From contig NZ_RCWH01000002.1 of the NCBI RefSeq assembly GCF_003668635.1, forward strand, positions 310,001-374,000: a stretch of DNA of 64,000 nucleotides, read 5' to 3'. Positions within the stretch are counted from its first letter, which is position 1, and every line of letters begins with the position of its first letter. Made by a program: the position numbers and the translations under genes. The DNA is from Planomicrobium sp. Y74. Lineage in GTDB: Bacteria; Bacillota; Bacilli; Bacillales_A; Planococcaceae. Below the pieces are notes generated by a model, which saw only the letters and a program-made list of their open reading frames with translations, did no database searches and was not told the origin of the DNA. Shown piece after piece: positions 53,946 through 63,321 of this stretch.

Positions 53946-54506
53946 ATGATTTCTGTAAATGATTTTAAAACAGGTGTAACAATCGAAGTGGATGGCGGCA
54001 TCTGGCGCGTAATGGAATTCCAGCACGTTAAGCCAGGTAAAGGTGCGGCATTCGTCCGCTCTAAATTGCGCAATCTGCGTACAGGCAGCGTCACGGAGAA
54101 AACTTTCCGTGCGGGTGAAAAAGTGGCCAAAGCACAAATTGATAACAAAAAAATGCAGTATTTATACGCTAATGGCGATGTCCATGCGTTTATGGACACT
54201 GAAACTTATGACCAGATCGAACTGCCGGAAAAAAGCATCGAGTATGAATTGAAATTCCTTCAGGAAAATATGGAAGTTCAAGTCATTCAGTTCCAAGGTG
54301 AAGTTCTGGGGGTCGAATTGCCGAACACGGTGGTTCTTACAGTGACTGAAACAGATCCGGGTATCAAGGGAGATACAGCAAGCGGCGGAACGAAGCCTGC
54401 ACATCTTTCTACTGGCTTGACTGTTCAGGTGCCGTTCTTTGTCAATGAAGGCGATCAATTGATCATCAATACGACTGATGCTTCTTACGTTTCACGCGCG
54501 CAATAA
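53946..54506 (+). CDS. efp: Translation elongation factor P
   Basis: Relieves ribosome stalling at polyproline. It has 186 residues with three beta-barrel domains: N-terminal KOW-like domain with the tip loop [10 protein letters not shown] (Lys about residue 32, the modification site), middle OB domain and C-terminal domain ([28 protein letters not shown]...). The SD GGAGG is good. Its stop TAA belongs to the start of an interspersed repeat. In spore formers spoIIIAA would come next; here it is absent. Confidence 0.97.
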   Translation: MISVNDFKTGVTIEVDGGIWRVMEFQHVKPGKGAAFVRSKLRNLRTGSVTEKTFRAGEKVAKAQIDNKKMQYLYANGDVHAFMDTETYDQIELPEKSIEYELKFLQENMEVQVIQFQGEVLGVELPNTVVLTVTETDPGIKGDTASGGTKPAHLSTGLTVQVPFFVNEGDQLIINTTDASYVSRAQ

Positions 54507-54870
54507 AGAAAAGCGACGGCACCCGTTAAGCTCTGAAAGGCGTAAGACGGACCAGCGTAGTGGCGATTAGCCGCGCAGCTGGGCTGGCTTATGACCCGAA
54601 GAGCTGGGTCGCCGGAGTCTGGACAATAAAGAAAAGCGACGGCACCCGTTAAGCTCTGAAAGGCGTAAGACGGACCAGCGTAGTGGCGATTAGCCGCGCA
54701 GTCCCGAAAAGCGAAAGTGCCTGTTCAGCTCTGACAGGTATAAGGCGTACCAGTGTAGTGGCGCTCTTTGCCACGTAACTGGGGCGCCTTATATCCCGAA
54801 GAGCTAGGCACTGGAGACTAGACACTGGGCTGGCTTATGACCCGAAGAGCTGGGTCGCCGGAGTCTGGAC
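54502..54870. repeat. Tandem 123-bp repeats, the second interrupted by a nested copy
   Basis: Unit A1 (54502-54624, AATAAAGAAAAGCG to GTCTGGAC) is followed head to tail by an identical A2 (54625-54701 and 54825-54870). A2 is interrupted by a 123-bp divergent unit B (54702-54824, TCCCGAAAAGCG to CTAGACA). Removing B restores A2 exactly. A1 begins on the efp stop codon. B is the same subfamily as the nested unit at 4693-4816 and sits at the equivalent internal point. Confidence 0.88.
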
Positions 54871-54918
54871 AATAAAGAAAAAGCATAAGGCATATTAAGT
54901 TGTTTATTATTAAATAAT

Positions 54919-54947
54919 GGCCTCCCGAAATGGAGGCTGTTTTTTAA
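54919..54947 (+). terminator. Terminator downstream of the efp-linked repeats
   Basis: GCCTCC / GGAGGC with loop CGAAAT followed by TGTTTTTT. It probably ends the aroQ-papQ-efp transcript beyond the repeats. Confidence 0.75.
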
Positions 54948-55011
54948 AAGTTTTTCAGCACTTCGAAAAAAATTCAAGAATAAATTATGTACATAAGGGG
55001 AGTAGGGTAAT

Positions 55012-55509
55012 TTGAAAATTCAGGAAATCCGCGAAATTATTAAATTGGTCGATGGTTCTTCGATTAACGAATTCACATACGAAGCAGAAGGCACAAAAAT
55101 CAAATTGAAGAAAAATGGTGGAGTTATAGCTGAAAGTACGGCTGCAGCGCCAGTACAGTCTGCACCGGCAGCACCGCAAGCACCTGCTGCACCTGCAGCT
55201 CCGGAATCTCCGGCAAAAGAAGAGAAAGCCGCAGACCAGGCAGCTGATACCGGCAGTTCGGATGCCAATACACATCAGATCCTGTCACCGATGGTCGGCA
55301 CATTCTATCAATCTCCATCACCGGAGGAACCGGCATATGTACAGGTAGGGACAAAAGTAACTGCTGATCAGGTTGTATGTATTGTAGAAGCCATGAAACT
55401 CTTCAACGAGATTGAAGCGGAAGTGGATGGGGAAATTGCTGAAATTCTTGTAAAAGACGGACAACTCGTCGAATATGGCCAGCCTTTATTCCTCGTTAAA
55501 ACAAACTGA
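55012..55509 (+). CDS. accB: Biotin carboxyl carrier protein of acetyl-CoA carboxylase
   Basis: Carries the carboxylated biotin for malonyl-CoA formation. It has 165 residues: N-terminal helix ([16 protein letters not shown]), Ala/Pro-rich linker (about 45-85) and biotinyl domain with [10 protein letters not shown], the Lys being biotinylated (most homologues have KLMN; Phe replaces Met here). The start is TTG. It is followed by accC after 18 bases; the two are one operon. Confidence 0.95.
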   Translation: MKIQEIREIIKLVDGSSINEFTYEAEGTKIKLKKNGGVIAESTAAAPVQSAPAAPQAPAAPAAPESPAKEEKAADQAADTGSSDANTHQILSPMVGTFYQSPSPEEPAYVQVGTKVTADQVVCIVEAMKLFNEIEAEVDGEIAEILVKDGQLVEYGQPLFLVKTN

Positions 55510-55527
55510 GGAAAGGGGATTTGACCA

Positions 55528-56883
55528 ATGACTATGAAAAAAGTGTTGATAGCAAACCGCGGTGAAATCGCTGTAAGGATTATCCGTGCATGCAAAGAAA
55601 TGGATATCGAAACAGTAGCTGTATATTCAGAAGCTGACAAAGAGGCTTTGCATGTTGAATTGGCTGACGAAGCTTATTGCATCGGCCCGAAACTATCGAA
55701 AGACAGCTATTTGAACTTTTCCAATATCATCAGCGTCGCAAAACTGACGAATTGTGACGGGATTCATCCCGGGTACGGTTTTTTGGCAGAGAATTCGAGT
55801 TTCGCTGAGCTTTGTGAAGAATGCGATATTATGTTCATCGGCCCTACTTCAGATGCCATCTCAAAAATGGGAACCAAGGATGTAGCCCGTGAAACGATGC
55901 GCAAAGCCGGGGTTCCGGTTGTTCCCGGTTCTACAGGGATTGTTGCAAGTGAAGAAGATGGCCTTGAAATTGCAGAAAAGATCGGTTTTCCAGTCATCAT
56001 CAAAGCGACTGCCGGCGGCGGAGGTAAAGGAATCCGCGTGGCAAGAAGCCGCGAAGATTTCATTACTGGCCTTCGGATGACTCAAAAAGAAGCAGCTGCC
56101 GCTTTCGGGAATCCAGGCGTTTACATTGAAAAATTCATCGAAGATTTCCGACATATCGAAATTCAAGTCTTGGCAGATTCACATGGCAATGCTGTTCATC
56201 TCGGTGAGCGTGATTGTTCGATTCAGCGCCGCATGCAAAAATTGGTGGAAGAAGCCCCTTCGCCTGCCCTGTCTCCTGAATTGCGCGCTGAAATGGGAGA
56301 AGCGGCAGTCAAAGCTGCTCTTGCAGTGGACTACCGTGGAGCAGGTACAGTGGAATTCATTTTCGATGCAGTGAACCAGAAATTCTATTTCATGGAAATG
56401 AATACACGTATTCAAGTGGAACATCCGGTGACGGAAATGATCACTGGCATAGATTTGATCCAACAGCAATTGAGAGTGGCTTCCGGTGAAACTTTGAGTT
56501 TCGGCCAGGAAGATATCACTTTCAAAGGATGGTCGATCGAATGCCGTATCAACGCTGAAAATCCGGCAAAGAATTTTATGCCGTCAGCGGGACGCGTGGA
56601 TATGTATCTTCCTCCGGGCGGCCTAGGTGTCCGCATCGACTCTGCAATGTATTCGGGATACAGCATCCCTCCATATTACGATTCGATGGTCGCAAAACTG
56701 ATCACCTACGCTGATACGCGTGAAGAGGCGGTTGCTAAGATGAAACGTGCACTTGGTGAGTTTGTGATCGAAGGCGTATTCACGACAATCCCATTCCATT
56801 TGAAATTAATGGATCACGAAGTTTTCAAATCAGGTGATTTCAACACGAAGTTCCTTGAGAAATACGATGTATTGAATTCCTAG
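55528..56883 (+). CDS. accC: Biotin carboxylase AccC
   Basis: ATP-dependent carboxylation of biotin on AccB. It has 451 residues in the ATP-grasp fold: KVLIANRGEIAVRIIRACKEM, glycine-rich loop KATAGGGGKGIRVA, catalytic HLGERDCSIQRRMQKLVEEAPSP, metal site FYFMEMNTRIQVEHPVTEM and ECRINAENP. Second gene of accBC; yqhY follows after 14 bases, the usual Firmicute order. Confidence 0.97.
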   Translation: MTMKKVLIANRGEIAVRIIRACKEMDIETVAVYSEADKEALHVELADEAYCIGPKLSKDSYLNFSNIISVAKLTNCDGIHPGYGFLAENSSFAELCEECDIMFIGPTSDAISKMGTKDVARETMRKAGVPVVPGSTGIVASEEDGLEIAEKIGFPVIIKATAGGGGKGIRVARSREDFITGLRMTQKEAAAAFGNPGVYIEKFIEDFRHIEIQVLADSHGNAVHLGERDCSIQRRMQKLVEEAPSPALSPELRAEMGEAAVKAALAVDYRGAGTVEFIFDAVNQKFYFMEMNTRIQVEHPVTEMITGIDLIQQQLRVASGETLSFGQEDITFKGWSIECRINAENPAKNFMPSAGRVDMYLPPGGLGVRIDSAMYSGYSIPPYYDSMVAKLITYADTREEAVAKMKRALGEFVIEGVFTTIPFHLKLMDHEVFKSGDFNTKFLEKYDVLNS

Positions 56884-56897
56884 GGAGGAATGTCAAA

Positions 56898-57296
56898 ATG
56901 GCAGAAAAAACGATTCCTTATGTAAAAATGAAACCGACCAATAAACAGGACCTTGGAAACATCGAAGTGGCTCCTGAAGTCTTGGAAATCATCGCGAGCA
57001 TCGCCGCATCAGATATTGAAGGCGTTGCCAGCATGCGCGGTAATTTTGCCTCAGGCGTAGTCGAACGTCTTGGTAAAAAAGTGCATGGCAAAGGCATAAA
57101 AACTGAACTTGCAGCAGACGGTTTGATGATTGATGTCTATTGTGTCATCAATTATGGTGTTTCAATTCCGCAAACTGCTCAAAAAATTCAAGAACAGGTT
57201 CGCCAGACTCTTGAGAATATGACTTCACTGCAGACACAGGAAGTGAATGTCCATATTACAGGCATCCAGTTTGAATCCCAGCAGCATATCGATTAA
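56898..57296 (+). CDS. yqhY: Asp23/Gls24 family protein YqhY
   Basis: A 132-residue DUF322/Asp23 family protein: LGNIEVAPEVLEIIASIAASDIEGVASMRG, KKVHGKGIKTELAADGLMIDVYCVINYGVSIP and QTQEVNVHITGIQF. In Bacillus YqhY is tightly linked to accBC and affects acetyl-CoA carboxylase output; the linkage is conserved here. It has a GGGAGGA SD and is closed by a hairpin. Confidence 0.93.
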   Translation: MAEKTIPYVKMKPTNKQDLGNIEVAPEVLEIIASIAASDIEGVASMRGNFASGVVERLGKKVHGKGIKTELAADGLMIDVYCVINYGVSIPQTAQKIQEQVRQTLENMTSLQTQEVNVHITGIQFESQQHID

Positions 57297-57302
57297 TAAG
57301 GA

Positions 57303-57346
57303 AAAGCCAGCCCAGGCACCGAACCGGTGAAGGGGCGGCTTTTTTG
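57303..57346 (+). terminator. Terminator after yqhY
   Basis: AAGCC-AGCCC / GGGGC-GGCTT imperfect stem containing an inner CACCG / CGGTG, then TTTTTT. Confidence 0.75.
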
Positions 57347-57508
57347 ATTTGGCTGGGTTCGTTGAGTATGAAGATTTGGCAGGCAGCAGGCAAATTATTT
57401 TGCCCGCTGCCTTCCGCTCTATTTTCCGAACATTTCAAACATGGAAGTTCCGGTGTATTATCTGTATAATGAGGGGTAATTAGCAGTGAAAAGGAGACCG
57501 GGTTTATT

Positions 57509-57898
57509 ATGAAACGACATGAAGCACGTGAAAAAGCACTCCAGACTCTATTTCAATTGGAGGGCACAGAACTTACGATGGCCGAAGCGATTGAGCATGT
57601 TATGAACGGAGAAAACGACAATTTCTATACATTATTGGTCGAAGGAACCTATTCAAACATGGCTGACATCGATGGTAAATTAAAAGGGCATCTGGAAAAT
57701 TGGTCGTTGGAAAGATTGCCGAAAATTGAACGTACAATCCTCCGTATGGCGGTTTTCGAACTGGCTTATATGGAAGATGCTCCATCCCGTGTCATCATGA
57801 ACGAAGCGATCGAACTGAGCAAAACCTTCGGCGATGAAAAATCAAGCCGCTTCGTCAATGGTGTTTTATCGAAGTTTACAGACGAACTAGAAAATTAA
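57509..57898 (+). CDS. nusB: Transcription antitermination factor NusB
   Basis: RNA-binding factor that with NusE forms the rRNA antitermination complex. It has 129 residues, all helical: MKRHEAREKALQTLFQLEG, LPKIERTILRMAVFELAYMEDAPSRVIMNEAIELSKTFGDEKSSRFVNGVLSKF, which are the family signatures. The SD AAAGGAGA is good. folD follows after 15 bases. Confidence 0.96.
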   Translation: MKRHEAREKALQTLFQLEGTELTMAEAIEHVMNGENDNFYTLLVEGTYSNMADIDGKLKGHLENWSLERLPKIERTILRMAVFELAYMEDAPSRVIMNEAIELSKTFGDEKSSRFVNGVLSKFTDELEN

Positions 57899-57913
57899 TT
57901 TGGAGGGATTTAC

Positions 57914-58774
57914 TTGTCAGCCACTTTAATCGATGGAAAAGCAACCAGCCAGAAAATCAAAAGCCAAATAGCAGTTCGCGTTGAACAATTAGCGCAACAA
58001 GGAATTGTTCCGGGATTGGCGGTCGTCCTGATCGGCGACAACCCGGCGTCCCATACATATGTCAAAAATAAAAAGAAAACATGTGAAGCCCTTGGCATGC
58101 GCTCCGATTTATTGGAGTTCCCGGAATCCTTCGGGGAAGGCGAACTGCTGGAAGTGATCAGCAATTTAAACAATGACCCGAAAATCCACGGTATCCTTGT
58201 ACAATTGCCGCTTCCAGGGCATATTGATGAATTTAAAGTGATACTAGCAATTGATCCTGAGAAAGATGTTGATGGGTTCCACCCCGTTTCTGTAGGGAAT
58301 ATGATGATTGGCCGTGAGGCATTTCTGCCGTGTACACCCCATGGGATTATGAAACTTCTTGAAGAATACGATATCGATCCGGCAGGCAAGCATGCGGTCG
58401 TCATCGGGAGAAGCAATATCGTCGGAAAGCCGGCGGGGCAGCTTCTGCTGCAAAGGGATGCGACTGTTACATACTGCCATTCCAGAACCGTCGATTTGGC
58501 CGATTATACCCGTAAGGCGGACATACTCATTTCGGCGGTGGGCAGGGCCAAGTTTCTCGGAAAAGAATATATTAAGCAGGGTGCTGTGGTGATTGACGTC
58601 GGCATGAACCGTGACGAGAACGGGAAATTATGCGGTGATGTGGATTTTGAAGATGTACTGGACACGGCTTCACATATTACCCCGGTGCCCGGCGGCGTCG
58701 GTCCGATGACTATCGCTATGCTCATGGAGAATACGCTTCTTTCGGCTGAAAGAGGATTAACGGAGACAAAATGA
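57914..58774 (+). CDS. folD: Methylenetetrahydrofolate dehydrogenase/cyclohydrolase FolD
   Basis: Bifunctional enzyme interconverting 5,10-methylene-, methenyl- and 10-formyl-THF with NADP. It has 286 residues from TTG (GGAGGGA upstream). Catalytic motifs are [16 protein letters not shown] (Tyr and Lys), [45 protein letters not shown] and the C-terminal [21 protein letters not shown]. It links the yqgN and gcv folate steps elsewhere in the window. Confidence 0.97.
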   Translation: MSATLIDGKATSQKIKSQIAVRVEQLAQQGIVPGLAVVLIGDNPASHTYVKNKKKTCEALGMRSDLLEFPESFGEGELLEVISNLNNDPKIHGILVQLPLPGHIDEFKVILAIDPEKDVDGFHPVSVGNMMIGREAFLPCTPHGIMKLLEEYDIDPAGKHAVVIGRSNIVGKPAGQLLLQRDATVTYCHSRTVDLADYTRKADILISAVGRAKFLGKEYIKQGAVVIDVGMNRDENGKLCGDVDFEDVLDTASHITPVPGGVGPMTIAMLMENTLLSAERGLTETK

Positions 58775-58802
58775 GCTTGAGCATGTAAAATAATAAGAAA
58801 CA

Positions 58803-58834
58803 AAGCTGTTTTTCGAAAGAAAGACAGCTTTTTA
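58803..58834 (+). terminator. Terminator-like hairpin between folD and xseA
   Basis: AAGCTGTTTTTC-GAAA-GAAAGACAGCTT with a trailing T-run. Confidence 0.8.
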
Positions 58835-58858
58835 ATATGGAAGATAGGGGCTGAAAAC

Positions 58859-60220
58859 TTGACGTCCGACCCATACTTAAGTGTAAAAGCATTAACGAAA
58901 TACATAAAAAAGAAATTTGATGCTGATCCCCACTTGCGCGATGTATATGTAAAAGGGGAACTATCAAATGTGAAGATCCATACAAGCGGCCATATTTACT
59001 TCACATTGAAAGACAGTTCTTCCCGGCTGCCGGCGGTGATGTTCGCAACGAATGCACGCTCCGTAAAATTTAAACCCGAAAGTGGCATGACCGTATTGAT
59101 ACGCGGGGATGTCTCCGTTTATGAAGCTTCCGGACAGTATCAGCTCTATGCACAGTCAATGCAGCCGGACGGCATAGGGGATTACTACCTGGCTTTTGAA
59201 CAATTGAAGAAAAAACTCTTAGCAGAAGGTTTTTTTAATCCATCCCATAAAAAGCAATTGCCGAAATATCCGGAAAAGATAGCGGTTGTTACTGCGCCTA
59301 CTGGAGCAGCGGTAAGAGATATCATCATCACCCTGAATCGGCGCTACCCGATGGCAAAAGTCACGATTTTTCCGACGCTGGTGCAAGGGGAGCAGGCCAC
59401 AAGATCGATTGTCCAGTCGATACAGGCAGCTAATGATTCAGATTTTGATGTCATGATCGTTGGACGTGGAGGCGGATCGATTGAAGACCTTTGGGCTTTT
59501 AATGAAGAAGCGGTTGCCCGGGCGATTTTCGATTCCCGCATTCCAATCATTTCCGCCGTCGGCCACGAAACTGATACGACCATCGCTGACTTTGTCGCTG
59601 ATCTGCGTGCAGCTACACCGACTGCTGCAGCTGAACTGGCTGTTCCGAGCCGATCAGAATTGCTTGACAGGGTCATCACCCAGCAAAGCGGCATGTACCG
59701 CATCATTTCGAACATCCTCGACAGAGAGAAAACGGCGCTAAGGAAACTGACGACTTCAATGCCTTTCGCATATCCCGACCGCTTATACCGGCCGTTCATT
59801 GAAAGGGTAGAACGTGCGACGGATTCGCTTCAGCGGGAAGTGTTCCAGCACCTTAACCGGTCGAGGGAACGGTTTAATAACCTTGACCGCCAATTGGCCA
59901 ATCGCATCCCCACGCAGCGGATCAGGCAATCCCAGTCGGATATAAATCAATTGCAGAAAAGATTGGAGCAATCCACGCAGCAGTCAATGAACAACAATAA
60001 AATGAAATTGACATCCGCCATTCGGACACTTGACGCACTAAGCCCTTTAAAACTGATGGAACGGGGCTACACTATACCGTATAAAGACGGCGAAGTGGTA
60101 AAAAGCATCCACCAAGTGAAAGCTGGAGACGAACTGAAAGTGACAATGCAGGACGGTACTGTTGAAGCCACCGTCGTAAAAACCATTCCAACAACAAAAG
60201 GGGAGCATACTAATGGCTGA
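58859..60220 (+). CDS. xseA: Exodeoxyribonuclease VII large subunit
   Basis: Catalytic subunit of the single-strand exonuclease. It has 453 residues from TTG. The N-terminal OB domain (LRDVYVKGELSNVKIHTSGHIYFTLKD) is followed by the nuclease core with TAPTGAAVRDIIITLNRRYP, VMIVGRGGGSIEDLWAFNEE, IPIISAVGHETDTTIADFVADLRAATPTAAAE, then a long coiled coil (about 290-400). It overlaps xseB by 8 bases. Confidence 0.95.
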   Translation: MTSDPYLSVKALTKYIKKKFDADPHLRDVYVKGELSNVKIHTSGHIYFTLKDSSSRLPAVMFATNARSVKFKPESGMTVLIRGDVSVYEASGQYQLYAQSMQPDGIGDYYLAFEQLKKKLLAEGFFNPSHKKQLPKYPEKIAVVTAPTGAAVRDIIITLNRRYPMAKVTIFPTLVQGEQATRSIVQSIQAANDSDFDVMIVGRGGGSIEDLWAFNEEAVARAIFDSRIPIISAVGHETDTTIADFVADLRAATPTAAAELAVPSRSELLDRVITQQSGMYRIISNILDREKTALRKLTTSMPFAYPDRLYRPFIERVERATDSLQREVFQHLNRSRERFNNLDRQLANRIPTQRIRQSQSDINQLQKRLEQSTQQSMNNNKMKLTSAIRTLDALSPLKLMERGYTIPYKDGEVVKSIHQVKAGDELKVTMQDGTVEATVVKTIPTTKGEHTNG

Positions 60221-60449
60221 AAAGAAAATCATGTTCAACGACGCGATGCAGCAATTGGAAGAGATCGTCCGCCAATTGGAACAAGGGGATGTGCCTCTTG
60301 AAGAAGCACTGACTTTGTATCAAAAAGGCATGGAATTATCCAAAGTGTGCCACGATAAACTGCAGAATGCAGAAGAGCAATTAGTGACGATGATGAAAGA
60401 TGGGAAAGAAACGCCTGTTGATATTGGAAAGGACGGTACCCCGCAATGA
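60213..60449 (+). CDS. xseB: Exodeoxyribonuclease VII small subunit
   Basis: A 78-residue helical-hairpin subunit that binds the XseA coiled coil: FNDAMQQLEEIVRQLEQGDVPLEEALTLYQKGMELSKVCHDKLQNAEEQL. The SD AAAAGGGG lies in xseA. It is coupled to xseA and by ATGA to ispA, as in Bacillus. Confidence 0.94.
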   Translation: MAEKKIMFNDAMQQLEEIVRQLEQGDVPLEEALTLYQKGMELSKVCHDKLQNAEEQLVTMMKDGKETPVDIGKDGTPQ

Positions 60450-61324
60450 AGCTGAATGACTTTCGCAGCTATTATGAACCGTTGATCCAGCAGGAATTGC
60501 TGGATCAGATTTCTTCACTGACAATTCCGGATTCACTCAAGGAATCCATGAACTATTCGCTGCAGGCAGGAGGCAAGCGCATCCGTCCGATTCTTTTGCT
60601 GGCAGTAATGCATGAGCTTGGCCATAATCATCCAGATGCGTTGAAAGTTGCCGCAGCAGTTGAAATGATCCATACCTACTCGCTGATCCATGATGACTTG
60701 CCAAGTATGGATGATGACGATTTAAGAAGAGGCATGCCAACCAACCATAAGGTCTTTGGTGAAGCAGTAGCCATCCTTGCTGGTGATGCACTAGTGACGT
60801 ACAGTTTCGGCTTGATTGCGCGCCTTGAAAATGTTTCAAGCGACGACAAAGTGCAATTGATCGACCTGATGAGTGTATCCGCCGGTGCCGAAGGAATGGT
60901 AGGCGGACAGATCCTCGATATTGAAGGCGAAGAGAAAAAACTGGAATTGCAGGAACTTGAACAGGTGCACCGGTTGAAAACCGGCGCATTGCTGACTTTC
61001 AGTATTCTGGCAGGAGCGATTCTTGCGCAGGCAAAACCTGAAACCATTATGTCGCTGACGCGTTTTGGAGAACATCTGGGTCTTGCATTCCAAATACAGG
61101 ACGATATCCTGGATGTGACAGGAACCTCGGAAGAACTCGGCAAGACGGCAGGAAAAGATGAAAATAGTGAAAAAAGTACGTATCCCGGCATTTTGACTTT
61201 GCCGAGAGCCAAAGAAAAACTGGATTATCATGCGTCTGAAGCGTTGGCTGCAATTGAAGGGCTGGACGGGGAAATGGCGTTATTGAAAGAATTGACCGCC
61301 ATGATCGTCAAAAGAAAAAACTGA
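60446..61324 (+). CDS. ispA: Farnesyl/polyprenyl diphosphate synthase
   Basis: Condenses IPP with DMAPP and GPP to farnesyl diphosphate. It has 292 residues. The first Asp-rich motif is DDLPSMDDDDLRRG (about residues 84-97) and the second is FQIQDDILD (about 216-224). GGKRIRPIL, GGQILDIEGE and KTGALL are further signatures. It supplies undecaprenyl and menaquinone side chains with ispG, ispH and dxs. B. subtilis equivalent: ispA (yqiD). Confidence 0.95.
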   Translation: MKLNDFRSYYEPLIQQELLDQISSLTIPDSLKESMNYSLQAGGKRIRPILLLAVMHELGHNHPDALKVAAAVEMIHTYSLIHDDLPSMDDDDLRRGMPTNHKVFGEAVAILAGDALVTYSFGLIARLENVSSDDKVQLIDLMSVSAGAEGMVGGQILDIEGEEKKLELQELEQVHRLKTGALLTFSILAGAILAQAKPETIMSLTRFGEHLGLAFQIQDDILDVTGTSEELGKTAGKDENSEKSTYPGILTLPRAKEKLDYHASEALAAIEGLDGEMALLKELTAMIVKRKN

Positions 61325-61416
61325 CAATAGTTCCTCCCGTTTGTACATTCGCTGACAATTGATATAATGTAGAGAGAAATAAAGACGGAAAAATTTTTAA
61401 AAAGGTGTGTGATGGA

Positions 61417-63321
61417 ATGGATCTTCATACGATTACTAGTCCATCTTTCTTAAAAGAGCTGAACAACGAGCAGCTCGTCGAATTAAGTGAAGATATCAGA
61501 CGATTTTTAATAGAGAACTTATCAAAAACCGGAGGCCATATCGGCCCCAATCTCGGTGTTGTCGAATTGACGATTGCACTTCACCGTGTATTCGACAGCC
61601 CATCCGATAAATTAATTTGGGATGTAGGGCACCAGTCCTACGTTCATAAGATTCTTACCGGGAGAGCTTCGCAGTTTGATACATTGCGCCAGTTCAAAGG
61701 CCTCTGCGGTTTTCCGAAGCGCAATGAGAGCGACCACGATGTATGGGAAACCGGCCATAGTTCAACATCATTATCTGCAGCAATGGGGATGGCAGCCGCC
61801 CGTGATATTAAGAAAGCCAAAAATCATGTTATACCAATTATCGGAGACGGTGCGCTGACAGGCGGTATGGCCCTGGAAGCATTGAACCACATCGGCCACG
61901 CCAATACGGATATGGTCGTTATTCTGAATGACAACGAAATGTCAATTGCACCAAACGTTGGTGCTTTGCATTCGATGCTTGGAAGAATGCGGACTGCCGG
62001 AAAATACAATAAAGTCAAAGATGATCTTGAGTACCTTCTAAAGAAAGTGCCGGCAGTTGGCGGCAAGCTTGCCTCTACTGCAGAGCGGGTTAAAGACAGC
62101 CTGAAATATCTATTGGTATCCGGTATGTTCTTTGAAGAACTCGGATTCACTTATCTTGGTCCTATTGATGGTCACGATCTGGAAGAATTGGAAGATAATC
62201 TTCAATATGCCAAAAAAGTGGGCGGCCCTGTCCTGTTGCACGTCGTTACGAAAAAAGGGAAAGGCTTTTTGCCTGCAGAACAGGATAAAATCGGCACATG
62301 GCACGGAACTGGCCCTTATAAAATCGATACCGGTGATCTTGTAAAATCATCTTCGAAAGCACCTTCTTGGAGCGGTTTGATTGCGGAAACTGTCCGCAAG
62401 CTGGCTCGCACAGATGAGCGCATCGTGGCAATTACACCAGCAATGCCTGTAGGTTCAAAGCTTGAAGGCTTTGCTTCCGAATTCCCGAATCGTTTCTACG
62501 ATGTGGGAATCGCTGAACAGCATGCCACAACCATGTCTGCCGGACTTGCTACACAGGACATGAAACCTTTCCTTGCCATCTATTCGACATTCCTTCAACG
62601 CGCCTATGACCAGGTGGTCCATGACATTTGCCGCCAAAATCTGAATGTCTTTATCGGCATTGACCGCTCCGGTTTGGTAGGGGCAGACGGCGAGACGCAT
62701 CAGGGTGTATTTGATGTCGCATTCCTCCGCAACCTGCCGAATATGGTTGTCATGATGCCGAAAGATGAAAACGAAGGGCAGCATATGGTCAAAACAGCCA
62801 TCGACTATAACGGAGGTCCGATTGCATTGCGTTATCCGCGGGGCAATGGTCTTGGTGTAGTAATGGATGATGAGCTTAAAGCCTTGAAAATCGGCAGTTG
62901 GGAAGTTTTAAGAGAAGGCAGCGATGCCGTCATTCTTACTTTCGGCACGACAATTCCGATGGCGATGGATGCAGCTGAAAAACTTGCAGAAAACGGCATT
63001 AATGCAGAAGTAGTCAATGCAAGATTCATTAAACCGCTGGACGAAGAAATGCTCCATGGTATTTTCAAACGCAATATTCCGGTGCTGACAGTTGAAGAAG
63101 CGATTCTGCAAGGCGGTTTCGGCAGTGCTGTTCTGGAATTTGCCCATGAAAATGGTTATTACGATGCCGTTATCAATCGTATGGGAATACCTGACCAATT
63201 CATAGAACATGGAGATGTAGCTGAATTGATGGATGAAATTCACTTGAACAGCGATCAAATCATTAGCACTGTAAAAAGTCAGATTCCTGAAAAATCACAG
63301 GCAGGTTACAAAGCTCTATGA
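61417..63321 (+). CDS. dxs: 1-deoxy-D-xylulose-5-phosphate synthase
   Basis: First MEP-pathway step, TDP-dependent condensation of pyruvate and glyceraldehyde-3-phosphate. It has 634 residues from [11 protein letters not shown] (aligned with Bacillus; an earlier in-frame start lacks SD). TDP site [47 protein letters not shown], the transketolase Glu in [18 protein letters not shown], and [19 protein letters not shown] are visible. It overlaps the next gene by ATGA. Confidence 0.96.
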   Translation: MDLHTITSPSFLKELNNEQLVELSEDIRRFLIENLSKTGGHIGPNLGVVELTIALHRVFDSPSDKLIWDVGHQSYVHKILTGRASQFDTLRQFKGLCGFPKRNESDHDVWETGHSSTSLSAAMGMAAARDIKKAKNHVIPIIGDGALTGGMALEALNHIGHANTDMVVILNDNEMSIAPNVGALHSMLGRMRTAGKYNKVKDDLEYLLKKVPAVGGKLASTAERVKDSLKYLLVSGMFFEELGFTYLGPIDGHDLEELEDNLQYAKKVGGPVLLHVVTKKGKGFLPAEQDKIGTWHGTGPYKIDTGDLVKSSSKAPSWSGLIAETVRKLARTDERIVAITPAMPVGSKLEGFASEFPNRFYDVGIAEQHATTMSAGLATQDMKPFLAIYSTFLQRAYDQVVHDICRQNLNVFIGIDRSGLVGADGETHQGVFDVAFLRNLPNMVVMMPKDENEGQHMVKTAIDYNGGPIALRYPRGNGLGVVMDDELKALKIGSWEVLREGSDAVILTFGTTIPMAMDAAEKLAENGINAEVVNARFIKPLDEEMLHGIFKRNIPVLTVEEAILQGGFGSAVLEFAHENGYYDAVINRMGIPDQFIEHGDVAELMDEIHLNSDQIISTVKSQIPEKSQAGYKAL

